Positions 49,501 through 64,000 of a stretch of DNA of 64,000 nucleotides are shown in pieces. The position numbers were made by a program, and so were the translations under genes. Numbering within the stretch: position 1 is the first letter of the stretch; each line of letters begins with the position of its first letter. The notes under the pieces were generated by a model. It did no database searches, was not told where the DNA came from, and saw only the letters and a list, made by a program, of their open reading frames with translations. Source of the stretch: Gavia stellata (lineage: Eukaryota > Chordata > Aves > Gaviiformes > Gaviidae); contig NC_082619.1 of assembly GCF_030936135.1 (NCBI RefSeq), positions 2,173,208 to 2,237,207 of the forward strand, in the 5' to 3' direction.

Positions 49501-52500
49501 CCTTTCTCCTAGAAAATGCCCCCTTGGCAGCTCGCTCTCTCTAGCCCTCTAGCCTGTCTTCACTTCTGAGAAAGACACAATGCTTTCGTGCATGGCCAGG
49601 TAGGCTGGTATGAGGAAGGTCCATGGAAATGAGACAGTTTGTCTCCCTGGCCCACTTCCAACACTCACCAGAGCTGCCCATAAAGAGCAGTCAGCGTTAA
49701 AGTGCACTGCTGTCGTGCTGGGAGGTCGGGGCTCACTGGTGCAGTCAGCCAGGTCTGCTGGACCCGGGGCTCTGCGGTCTCTCAGCCCTGGGCTCCTTTC
49801 TGCTAGCTCTAATTCCTCCAGGACCCAAAATCCGGTGACAGTCTCTGGGTCTCACACTGGGGAAACTTCGGGTCACTGTTCGAAAGACTCCACAGCTGGC
49901 AGCAAATATGGACTGACAGTCTGATCCATGGTCTGAAGCAAGCCTAGGACAAACACATTTCTTCTTCTGTGTTGTAAATCACTCTGTTCTGTTTGCAGCA
50001 CAGCATACCGCCTTGCTCGGGGCATTTGGGCCAACCTCTGGGAATGCCTGCCGGATGGAGGGTGGTACAAAGTACATGGCATCTGACAGGGACTTCACTG
50101 TCTACAGAGGCAGAGAAGTGGCTCTGAGAAGGTATCAGATGAGCCCTAAAGCCCAATTCTTCAGGACGCATCTATGAAATCTTGAGTTAACCATGAGTAG
50201 GAATTTGTTACTGGAAGTACTTAGCTTTAAAACATTGATTAATAATTAACAGAATGATTACAGCAAACGGATGCAGCTCCATTAAAAATGTTCCCAACCT
50301 TCCATTGACTTCCTGTAGTTCCTGAACTTTTAATAGCCGGTGTGCTATCCCAGGTGACGCATGCTGCCTCAAAAAAATGAGCAAAACAACCCCAACTTTC
50401 TGGACTACAGACTTCACTTCTCATTAATGTATCTTACCATAGATATAGCAGGAGGAAGCGCATCACTCATTCTGCGAGTAACCCAACAATCACAATTAAA
50501 CATTATTTTCTTAATCCACATCACTCCAAAATCCCACTGATGAAGAACAAGATGTAGTTTCAGCCCCGAGTCTCCTGTTGGCTGCACTCGTCCCTTTCTG
50601 GTGGAAATACGGCAACGTTTACTCTCTCAGCAGCCCACTGGGGAGGGATGGGAATAACAGGAGAGAGTCAGGTGATACCTACAAATCTGAAGTAGAGACA
50701 TTTGCCTCAGAGGTGCCTTGTCCCAGGACAGCCTTGTTTAGTCCTTTGCCACATCCACAGACATTTCTATGTAACTTTTAGAGCAGCCATTGATTTTTCC
50801 AAACCAGTGCTTCAGCAGTGTCTGAATGAACAAATCCTACCCCTGGTACAGTAAAAGCCTGCTTTCCCTCCCATCCTAATGACTCTGTTGTACTTACGGA
50901 CACCCACACCAATAAAAAGAACATTGGAGTGGGCAAAGCACGCAAACATCTGAAAATACCCAAACCATGGCTTTGCCATAAACCAGCTCCCCCTGTACGT
51001 ATGTGGCATGATCACACCTCCTTTCCCCCAGGCCCTGGCCCCACTGAGTACACAGGACAAATAATGCTCATTGCAGGGGTAGAGCCACAAAATGCCCCTT
51101 AACCCCCTTGTTCTTTTCGCTAGCACCACTTTCCCTGTGGCCTTAGGCTCTGCTTCCAGTTGGCCTCCCCATCGCACACACAGAGACTGCTGATAATTAG
51201 AGCCAGGGACGGAGGAAATATCCTAATGAGCTTTAAAGTACAGTTTGATACATTACTGGACAGACAGCCTAAACGATGACTGCCTGCAGGAGGATGGAAC
51301 TGTGTTTGAGGTCCCTTAAGCTTCCTCCCACCTCTGGCCTGTGTCTCTGCAGACACTCACGCCAGGCAGGGCCCCACAAAAATGAGGAACGTGCAGGGAG
51401 CAGGTAGGAAAATGTTAGCCAGTAAGTCAGCCCTCCGGCTCTCAGCTGGGAGCTCTGGGGCAGAGACAGGGATGGGCCCTCTCTCTCAGCGGTGCAGCAG
51501 CTCTCACCGACATCACCTCTTTCTCTGGCGACAGCCCGCAGCTCTGTTCACAGTAACCTTCCCAAGCTTTTTGCAGAACAAAGCTGGGGGCTCCCTGTTG
51601 CTTCATTCAACCTCTCGTTCCCTCCCAAGGCACTGCCAGTCTTGGGCAGCGAAGCAGATTGAGGTCCGGTGAACACCCCGCAGCCTTCACTGCCTTCCAG
51701 GCACTGTGCACATACATATACAAAGAAGCCATGCTACAGGGGCAAACTTCAATTCCGGAATCGTAAGACACTGCCGGTTGCCTGAACTCGGAGGAACAGC
51801 TCTTGGTGGGGGCACCATGTCCCACACACAGTCCCTCATCAGAAGCGACGCCTGGATTATTTAGTAACTCGGTCATTGTTGGGGCTACAATGAACTATAA
51901 ATAACAGCCTAGGGAGTGGCACGTAAGACTGAGTGGCAGAACTTGGCTCAGTCCTAGCTGCTGTTTTTCACTTTGCTGATCTTTTTGTAACAGTGTCCCT
52001 TTTGCTCTGCTGTTTCATAATTTCAGACGTCATGGGAAAATGATCAATTCCCACTCCCTACACTGCCAAAGCTGGGGCTGAACCCACAGTCCTCGTGTGG
52101 TCACTGTCTTTCAAGCACAGAAAAGAGAGTAAGACTTTTTCTCCTTGCAGCGAGGTAGAATGGGAAAATATTCCCTAGAAACAGTTAATTAAAATGAAGA
52201 GCTGCTGCTAAACAGCTTTCCTTTGAAACTGGGCAGCCTCAAACTTTGCTTTGCTTCTAGTTGGCAGAACCACACGGTCATGTTAGGTGAAGCACAACAC
52301 GAGCATAAGTGCAGTGCAAGCAACCGACGTGGCCAGCTTCTTGCACAGGCTCCCCATTCATGCAGTCCCTGCCCTGGCACTACTCCTCTTCTGTATAACT
52401 TGATGATTTATCTTCCCGTGTGACAGGAAGGCAGAACTGGGTCTTCCCCCTCAGTCCCTACTAAACACAACACAGCACTTCTTTGGTCTTGGTGTGATTA

Positions 52501-53744
52501 TACTGCTGTTTACATTTATGTGCACCGAAGCTGGAAGTCTTGCTCCTGCAGTAGCTCTCCTGGGATCAGCTTTGCCCTTTTAATTGCTGTCTTGGACTGC
52601 TCCATCGTCACCTCAACAGTTCTCCTTCAAACAGTTTCATCACTCAGTAACTAAGTTACAGCACAGAGACGCTGAATGTTTAATTACGTGAGTTAATTCT
52701 CTCCTTACATAACCCTCCCTCCCTAACCTGTGAATTTGGAGGCTGATTCCTACAGAGACTTCCCTACACGGAGCTCACACGCACCTCAAAAGATCAAGAC
52801 CCCTCTAAGCAGGAGAAGGGACAGAATACACTGTAATTTCTTGGGACATAGGCAATTACAATTCCAGCTCTGATATTGCCAACCCTCTTCACCCAAGACA
52901 CTACCCAGTCAACCAATTTATCTGGATCTGCTGCCATTTAAACTGGAGAGATCAGAATAAAGGATGTGAATACATCTCCAACATGCAACAGAGCAACAAA
53001 TATAAATGCCCAAGCTATTGTGGGACTTTGTCAGGGCTATGTTGCACTGCAGTAAAAGATGAGGCATTTGGGCTAGTTTTTTCTGGCCTAGCACCTGACT
53101 TCATGCTAATAATAGCAATGGGCTGTGCTATATACGTGTAACCATTTGTTTGCTTGTTTTTTGTCAACAATGTCAACAGCTAAATTACTCTTCTGATAAA
53201 GACACCACATGGTATGTTCTAGTCTCCATAACTCACTGAAGACACCAAATGCTTTGTGAATCATCAGCAATCATCCAGTACGATTTAGATCATTTTAGCA
53301 AACCAGAACGACCTATCACACTAATGAACTACAGACCAGCAGAAGCATTCAGATAAGCTGCAAAACCTCCCTGGCAAGAGTCCACACAGAAAAAGGCTGA
53401 CTGGTTCCACATCTGAGGGAAAAAACGGGCGAAGAAGGGGCAACAGTGTGTTCCCTTCATCTGATGCACTGAGTACTCTCTACTCGTGTCACACTGGAAT
53501 GAACCTTCAGCCAGTTATTCACCAAAGCACCCTCTTTAAGAGGGAAAAAACCCCCAACGTTGGAGCTCCCATGGCAGAGGTTTTGCTCTGCCAAAGAGGT
53601 AAAGTTGGAATATCCCTCATCTCCAGCCTTTTCTCACTACTCCCTTTTAGAAGCTCATCCAGAAAGTTTGAGCAAAGAGGGATCAAGGCAGGAGACAGCA
53701 CAGAATTGTCATCATATAAAGCAGTCACAGTTTAAAAGTGTTTC

Positions 53745-53772
53745 TATATATATAGTACAGTATATATATACA
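53745..53772. repeat. AT microsatellite with inverted symmetry
   Basis: Two short (TA)n runs surround gtacag. The sequence could extrude as a small hairpin, but it looks like ordinary low-complexity DNA. Confidence 0.7.
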
Positions 53773-55121
53773 GTCAAAGTATTTTTTGGAACTGTAAAAA
53801 CTACTTTCTAGCGGAAATGGTAGCTACAGAAGTATACTTTACCCCCAGCCTGTAGTAGAGTGCGGCCAAGGTTAACTATTAGACAAGCTTCATTAACCCT
53901 TCCTAAATGGTGCTGTTTGCTACCATTGTTCAGATGCATAACTTCCTTGTAAAGCAAGGGAATTATTACTCTGCGTATCACTTTTTTAATTATATGCATT
54001 CAGTTATCCTTCATGGCCGTACCTAACCAGTCTTCAGGACATTGCTCATGCGACAAAGAGAATCACCCACAGTACTATCACTTATGCCTCGGGACAGACA
54101 GGTTGATCTTGTGGCTCTTAACCACAAGAATTGCACAATAGCTGTTCCCTAACCGGCTTTACATGCATTCTTCTTCCAGCCCTTAGCTTTCACAGTATGC
54201 CTACAATTTTAGGAATCTTCAGAATAACTTGGTTAGTGTTCATTTAAACTCATCTCACAGCCTCGCCCTTTTGTAACAACCTACGCTGAACAGTGTTGCA
54301 TTCCCTCATCTGCAAGTGACAGCAGGAACCTGCAGCCCTGATGACTGATGCATACCAAGTGCTTCTTTTGTCTGCGAGACCTTCCCGACACGGGATTGTG
54401 ATGATGAAAATACCAAGTAATTGTTGATCATTGCAGCAGGAACATGAGCTGACTGCTTTCTCCAGAAAGAAGAAAGGAGAGAGTTTGATCCTGTTCCTAC
54501 AGAACTCATAGAAACTTCCCTAAGAAAAACATGCTTGATCTGGCTGTTTGTGCCAACAAGCTTTCAGGGGGCTTCAGTGGATATGGACTCCAGGTATCAC
54601 AGGTCCTCCCCTACTATTTCAACTGTCCATGATCAGATGCAAAATAGAAAGTCTCCATTCCTGTAGCAGGAATGACTCCTCAGCAAGGTGAGGATTATGT
54701 CTATCTGTCTGTACTCGCCCTGAGCTGACATAGCACCACAGGGTATCTAAGAAGTGAGCGCTTGCCCTACAATGAGACAAGATCAGTCAGAATTTTCTAA
54801 GATGAAAACGTTCTCTTAGCAAAACTTCACAAGAGTGGCATCTTTGGGACACCAGCTGGGTAACCAGTATTTAAGGGCTTATTTTCGCATACTTCCACTT
54901 TCACCCATGCATCAGGGCACTCTGACACCACTGGGGCTGCGATGTTGCATCTTCGCAGTTTCCTCAGCTTCCCATGCTGATTCTCAACAACATACTGTTC
55001 TCTTCAGCTCTGCAGTTTGGATTGGGAATTGCTTTGTAAACAACTATATTGCTCACTATACCAGTTCCTTATACAGAGAAAGACCTGCTAGTCACAAGAA
55101 GAAATAAGCCTGTAGCACAGG

Positions 55122-55156
55122 AAAAAAAAAAAAAAAGAAGAAAAAAGAAAAGAGAG
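55122..55156. repeat. A15 run and purine-rich simple repeat
   Basis: Fifteen A followed by mixed A and G. It sits just beyond the inferred end of PTS, outside the coding exons. Confidence 0.8.
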
Positions 55157-55336
55157 GATCATGTAGTTCTCATTCTCAAGAATGCTTCCCTCTTCGATCG
55201 AGAACCAAAACAACACCAAAGCCCAGCTTATTAAAAATCATAAATGAATCCAATGTTTAATTAGAGAAAAAGCAAAGCCTTTTATGACTGGACAGGACAT
55301 ACATTTTGCGAGGCTGTCTCCTCCCTAGAAAGCTGC

Positions 55337-55342
55337 TTTATT
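55337..55342 (-). terminator. candidate PTS polyadenylation signal
   Basis: Read on the minus strand this is AATAAA, about 266 nt past the PTS stop codon. It would give a compact 3' UTR of roughly 290 nt. Confidence 0.6.
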
Positions 55343-55607
55343 TACCATGGCACAATTGTAAATTTCACACCAGCTTGGTGGTTTGGGTTTGCGAAAAAGG
55401 AATGTCTTGAGAAAAAGCAGACAAATCAACAAATTCTGAGAACCCAAATTGCTAGACTGCTGCAAGAATTCTTGTGAAACATCTGTATTTGTCCTTATGT
55501 AATACATAACCAATGTTTAGGTGTAGGGAATACAGTGAGCTGGGCTGGAGTAATCCACTGATCTGATTGTGCAGCGGAGTTTCTGACCAGCTGAGCTTAA
55601 ACTCATT

Positions 55608-60165
<4,558 letters not shown>

Positions 60166-60444
60166 GGCAGGGCCGCGGCGGGCGGTGCTTGCGCGCTGGC
60201 GCGGCCGGCTCCATCCGGGCCCCGGCGCCGAGCGGCGGCTCGGCAGCGCCGCCCGCGGGAGCCTCGGGCCGGGCCGCCGGCGGCTGCGCGCCCGGTGCCC
60301 GAGCCGCGGCGGGTGCCCCGTCCCCGCCTGTTGCGCAGGGCTCGGCTCCTCGGCCCGGTCCCCCCGGGCACTGCGGCCGGGTCTCCCTCCGGCTCGCCGC
60401 GGCCTGCGGGCGCAGGAGCCTGCCCTCGCCTTGCCCTGAGGCGC

Positions 60445-63125
60445 AGGCGGGCAAAGCGCCTGCCTTCTTCATTGCCGCAGCTGGGCTGCTGCTCCTGGTC
60501 CCCTCTACCGTCTCCTGCGCACATACTGCGGTCTTGTGTGAGCCACTGATACAGCGAGAAAATAAAAAAGGCTGTTAGGAGCCACTGTGTCAGCCCGACC
60601 AAATGCAGAGGTGTGACAACAGCTCCAGCGGGCCACCGGTGGGATCTGCTGTAGCAAATGCTTTCTACACCACCTGTTTACTCGCTCACTTTTCACTGCA
60701 TCACGGATGCAGAAAACCAGAAGCTCTCTGAGAGCAGCAATCAAAATCACGGGAACCACCCTGAGGATAAGAAGCAGCTGTTAAAACATTTCTACATGGG
60801 CGTCCCAGGGAGAGAAGGATCAGCTCTGAAGGACGGAATGTGAGACTGGAAAACACGCATTGCATTTCCCAGTTCAAATTCCTGTTGTTCACCTGTGTCC
60901 AAGTGGGCTCGGTACGACGGTGATGCTGTACGAGAAGGGATGCTGTTGAGTACCGACGAGCTAACCTTTCAGCTTAGTTCAAATTCTGCTTTCGAGAACA
61001 TACACAAAAACTATCTTGGACTACATCAGAGTTCCTCATTTGCATTATCTAGGCTGCTGGGCTGGTGGATGTGAGGTCCAGGAACAGAACGAGTTGAGAT
61101 GTGCACTGAAAAAAGTGCGTCAGTGAAACAACATGAGCTCAAACAGCAGAGGAGCTTTCTACAGGGCAGGACTGGCGTTTGTTGCAGAACCAGATCAGAG
61201 ACCTGCAATTTGTTCATCCTGCCTTTTGTCTTTTCATTGACGTTCCTCTTTCAAGGCATTTCATCCTCTCATTTATCCTGTAAAGTTAGCAATGATTTGG
61301 CCTGCGGGCCAACGGTTTGACTCGCTTGTGTTTTCTTATATTATGACAGTTGCAAGAAGCATGTTTATAAATGCGTTAGTGCACAGGGGTGGGTCTGCCA
61401 AAGGAAAGCTGGCAGGCTCTGAATGCGCTTGTAAGGTGTTTACACAGCAATCCGAAGAGAAGCAGTTCACAAAGCAATACTCGCCTGAAGGGACTGAGAA
61501 AACTTCATGGATCTAATTCCTACCCACCTAAAATAACTGAGCTCTGTCCACTCCACAAGGAGCTATTGTTAAACTTTTGAGAATGCCCTGCTCCCTGGTC
61601 ATGTGCCTGATTTGAGATGGTTTAGATAACGCAAGTGTACACAGCAGTCCTTCCCTGCACCAGTCACAGGAAAGGGCTGCCAGGCCTGTTGATACCCTTT
61701 CTAGCCTGGCAAACTAATTTGATCTCTGGGATGGTTACGAACCTGACAGACTTGAAGGAGTGCACTTTGGGAGTAACATACATGGAGTTCAAGCAGAGGA
61801 ATCCATAAAGTGTGGTGATTTTCAGAAAGGTTTGGGAGAGGGGGTGGAACCTGGGTTTCTCGGTGCTGCAAGGTAATTGCATCCACATATTCCCTTAATT
61901 CCTGGAAATTCTTGGTGCCCCAGGGATAACAGAGCGTATCTGCCAGTTTGTCAGAGCGGGAAAACTCCAAGCGTCAGGGCCAGATCTCCAAGTTCTGTAT
62001 AACAGCACTAGAAGAAAAAACAGTTCTTAAGGTAGTGGAGTACAGCCTGTGTGCACACAACACGGGCAGGGGCTAGGATTGCACTGTTGAAGTACAGCTT
62101 TATAAACGCAGCATGGGCTTTGCACTGCAGGACATCTTTTTCCCCTGCACTATTACCTGCAGCGCTGCCTTGGGTGCTCTGGCTGGTTGCAGTTAACACA
62201 GGCTTGCACGTGAACCTCTGACCTGCCTTTCCCCTTCCCACCTCAGCAAGAAAAAAAAGTTTAAAGACAACAAAACTCCACCTGCCGTCATTAAGCACTT
62301 CCTTAGCATCATTCAGCTTCCAGTCCTGAGGCTGTGACCTCGCTGGGGGTTCCCCCCCCCTCGCCGTGGGTGACAGGCTGCAGGAGGGCAATTGCACCGG
62401 CTGACATGGCAAGTGACAGCGCGGGGCCGGCTGCAGTGGAGGAGGCAGCCGGGTGGCAGGGCTGGAGCACCAGCAACGGGAGGCGTTTGCCATCTAGCGA
62501 CTTTGTGAGATTAGCTTTGGCATGAGCCTCTCCTTCTGCCTTCCCACAGTGCTGCAGCCGTGGTCTATAACCCTCGTTTCTCTCCCCTGTCTTTCCCCAA
62601 GACCTGTAAGGAGGGTGAAGAAAGGTCAGAGAGGAGATAAAGCTGGGTTGTTTGGGTAGAGTGAGTCAGGTCTGATTTGGCTGTGTTCTGACTGGGCTCA
62701 CCTCCAGAACATCAGGAGTCAAAAAAATAAAAAGCAAAGCAAGTTTGCAAATAGGAAGCGTGGCTTTCCTTCAAACCCTAGGGCACAAGGGAGCTGAAGC
62801 AGCCTGGATTAGGAAGCAAGCATATGAGAGAGTGTTTTGAGTTTGATCTGCTCAACTTAAGAGCAAAGGGATATCAAGGCCACAATGGAGTTCTACATGT
62901 TTCATACTGATTGAGTTAGGAGAAAGGCAGGACACGTTAGCCATCAGAGCTGTATCCAGCTATGCTGTTTAAGCAGGAGCATGGTGGAGATGTGTCATGC
63001 ATGTCTACAAGACCATGTAACATAATAAGGTGTGTGTCAGGGTTGCAGCTCTAGCCTCTTGTGGCACAGCACAAAGTTGGCCATGGGGCTGGTGAGGGCA
63101 GGGAAAGGAAAGAAGAAACTTCACA
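60445..63125. other. intergenic region between PTS and the BCO2 3' end
   Basis: No exon recognised. The 161-codon minus frame at 62,008-62,493 and the smaller minus frames at 61,664-61,970 lack known domains and are probably fortuitous. Confidence 0.65.
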
Positions 63126-63129
63126 AGGT

Positions 63130-63135
63130 TTTATT
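63130..63135 (-). terminator. candidate BCO2 polyadenylation signal
   Basis: AATAAA on the minus strand, about 564 nt beyond the BCO2 stop codon. It would place the end of the BCO2 3' UTR near 63,110. Alternatives cannot be excluded. Confidence 0.45.
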
Positions 63136-63698
63136 TGAGGGCACTGCTAGTGTACAGAGAAAAGCATTATAAGCACAGCTTCTGTGAGTGTTTGCATCTA
63201 CTTTCTAGGGTTCACTGAAGGCAATCTTTTTGCAATGGGGGTGAAATTACATCCCTTCATTGGGTCTACATGTTACTAGTTGGTTTTACTCCTCTCTTCT
63301 GCTTTACACATTTCAGCCAAAGTCACTGCCCTAAGCAGTGATACTCTCTTCCCTTCAGAGCGCTTTACTACCAAGGGAAGCTAATGGTCATCTTAGTTTC
63401 CATTTTCTCCCTTGCAAGCCTTATACATGGCAGCCTTTGTGAACTGCTGCTAACTGGTCTATCAAGATAGTCAGAAAATTCAGATAAAGCAGTGAGCTGT
63501 TTGAGAGAAGGGGCTTCTGCCTTCCTCAGACCCTTTGCTATATATTGTTAGGAATACAGCAGTAACTCAGAGGTCATGATAGAGAAAAAGCAGTTCCTTG
63601 ATCCAGGGCATAATGCAAAGATGGGAGGTAAAAGAAAGCAGAGGTTTCTTTCTGAGCCTGATCTGGTCCTGAGTGACAGAAGGTGACAAGGTCTTCAG

Positions 63699-63812
63699 TC
63701 AGTGGGAAGTAAAGATGCCGTGGAATCCATAAGGTATTTGCACTGCAACTTCTGCTCGCCCCAATTCCCTGAAGGTCTCTGCATCCAAGACAAGCAGGAA
63801 AGCATTTTGGTT
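63699..63812 (-). CDS. BCO2: BCO2 (beta-carotene 9',10'-oxygenase), last coding exon only; gene continues beyond the window
   Basis: On the minus strand a polypyrimidine tract and CAG acceptor (63,814-63,813) open into 37 codons ending at TGA (63,701-63,699). The exon is in phase 0. The peptide includes [16 protein letters not shown] and IPYGFHGIF, the characteristic C-terminus of BCO2. The family consists of mitochondrial non-haem iron dioxygenases that cleave carotenoids eccentrically. Four histidines hold the iron, and the fourth is the His of the FHG motif, here the codon at 63,722-63,720. The more 5' exons lie past base 64,000, and no penultimate exon is visible in the 188 bases to the right. 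Position upstream of PTS on the same strand matches other amniotes. Confidence 0.92.
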   Translation of the reverse strand, partial: NQNAFLLVLDAETFRELGRAEVAVQIPYGFHGIFTSH

Positions 63813-64000
63813 CTGCAGGATGAAAAGAAAGCCAGAATGAATGCCAAGGCTGAACTTCATTCCACTGTCCAACCCACTACATCTGTCGCCCATACGGGAG
63901 CCCAAATGTACAACCAGGCCATATAGTCAGGTACAACCAGACCATATAGATTAAACCTGTAAGATGGTTGGCTAGGAGCACTGGTAGTCACGGATGCCAC

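Larger units (their letters stand above)
46600..55330. other. intergenic region between the convergent PLET1 and PTS genes
   Basis: No exon, RNA gene or intact mobile element is recognised. A modest GC-rich patch at about 47,690-47,880 has an open frame of 159 codons (47,600-48,079, plus) without family resemblance. Confidence 0.65.

Noticed and set aside
62008..62493. 161-codon minus frame between PTS and BCO2
   Set aside because: No family resemblance and no fit to BCO2, whose last exon lies further right.

Overview
The window is vertebrate nuclear DNA, almost certainly avian. It has split genes with GT-AG introns, CpG-island promoters, very few young repeats, worn CORE-SINE (MIR-like) fragments, a CR1-like scrap and one solo retroviral LTR. 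Three genes are recognisable and keep the amniote order BCO2 - PTS - PLET1, which in chicken lies on microchromosome 24 (human 11q23). Species cannot be fixed from the sequence alone.

Layout. Bases 1-42,190 contain no protein-coding gene that I can support. This matches the gene desert known between PLET1 and NCAM1 in other amniotes. It holds several MIR-like SINE fragments, an orphan CpG island (about 9,930-10,587) with a 530-bp solo LTR inserted at its edge (10,592-11,121, minus orientation, TSD ggtg), a palindromic ancient repeat, a 14-bp minisatellite at 33,857, and a GC-rich stretch (about 33.6-41 kb) with long open frames that look fortuitous. PLET1 (plus strand, four coding exons, 42,275-45,538) has a TATA box just upstream and encodes a 186-residue, heavily N-glycosylated, probably GPI-anchored surface protein. 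About 8.7 kb of intergenic DNA follows. PTS (minus strand, six coding exons, 55,608-60,165) encodes a complete 148-residue 6-pyruvoyltetrahydropterin synthase, including a 23-nt micro-exon, and starts inside a CpG island. At the right edge the last coding exon of BCO2 (minus strand, 63,699-63,812) is present; the rest of that gene lies beyond the window.

The three genes are not an operon and act in unrelated processes: carotenoid cleavage (BCO2), tetrahydrobiopterin synthesis (PTS) and an epithelial/trophoblast surface marker (PLET1). PTS and PLET1 converge tail to tail; BCO2 and PTS are head to tail. I found no new gene system. The most useful leads are the orphan CpG island with its LTR, the fully readable avian PLET1 gene, and several AT-rich blocks in the desert that look like enhancer candidates.
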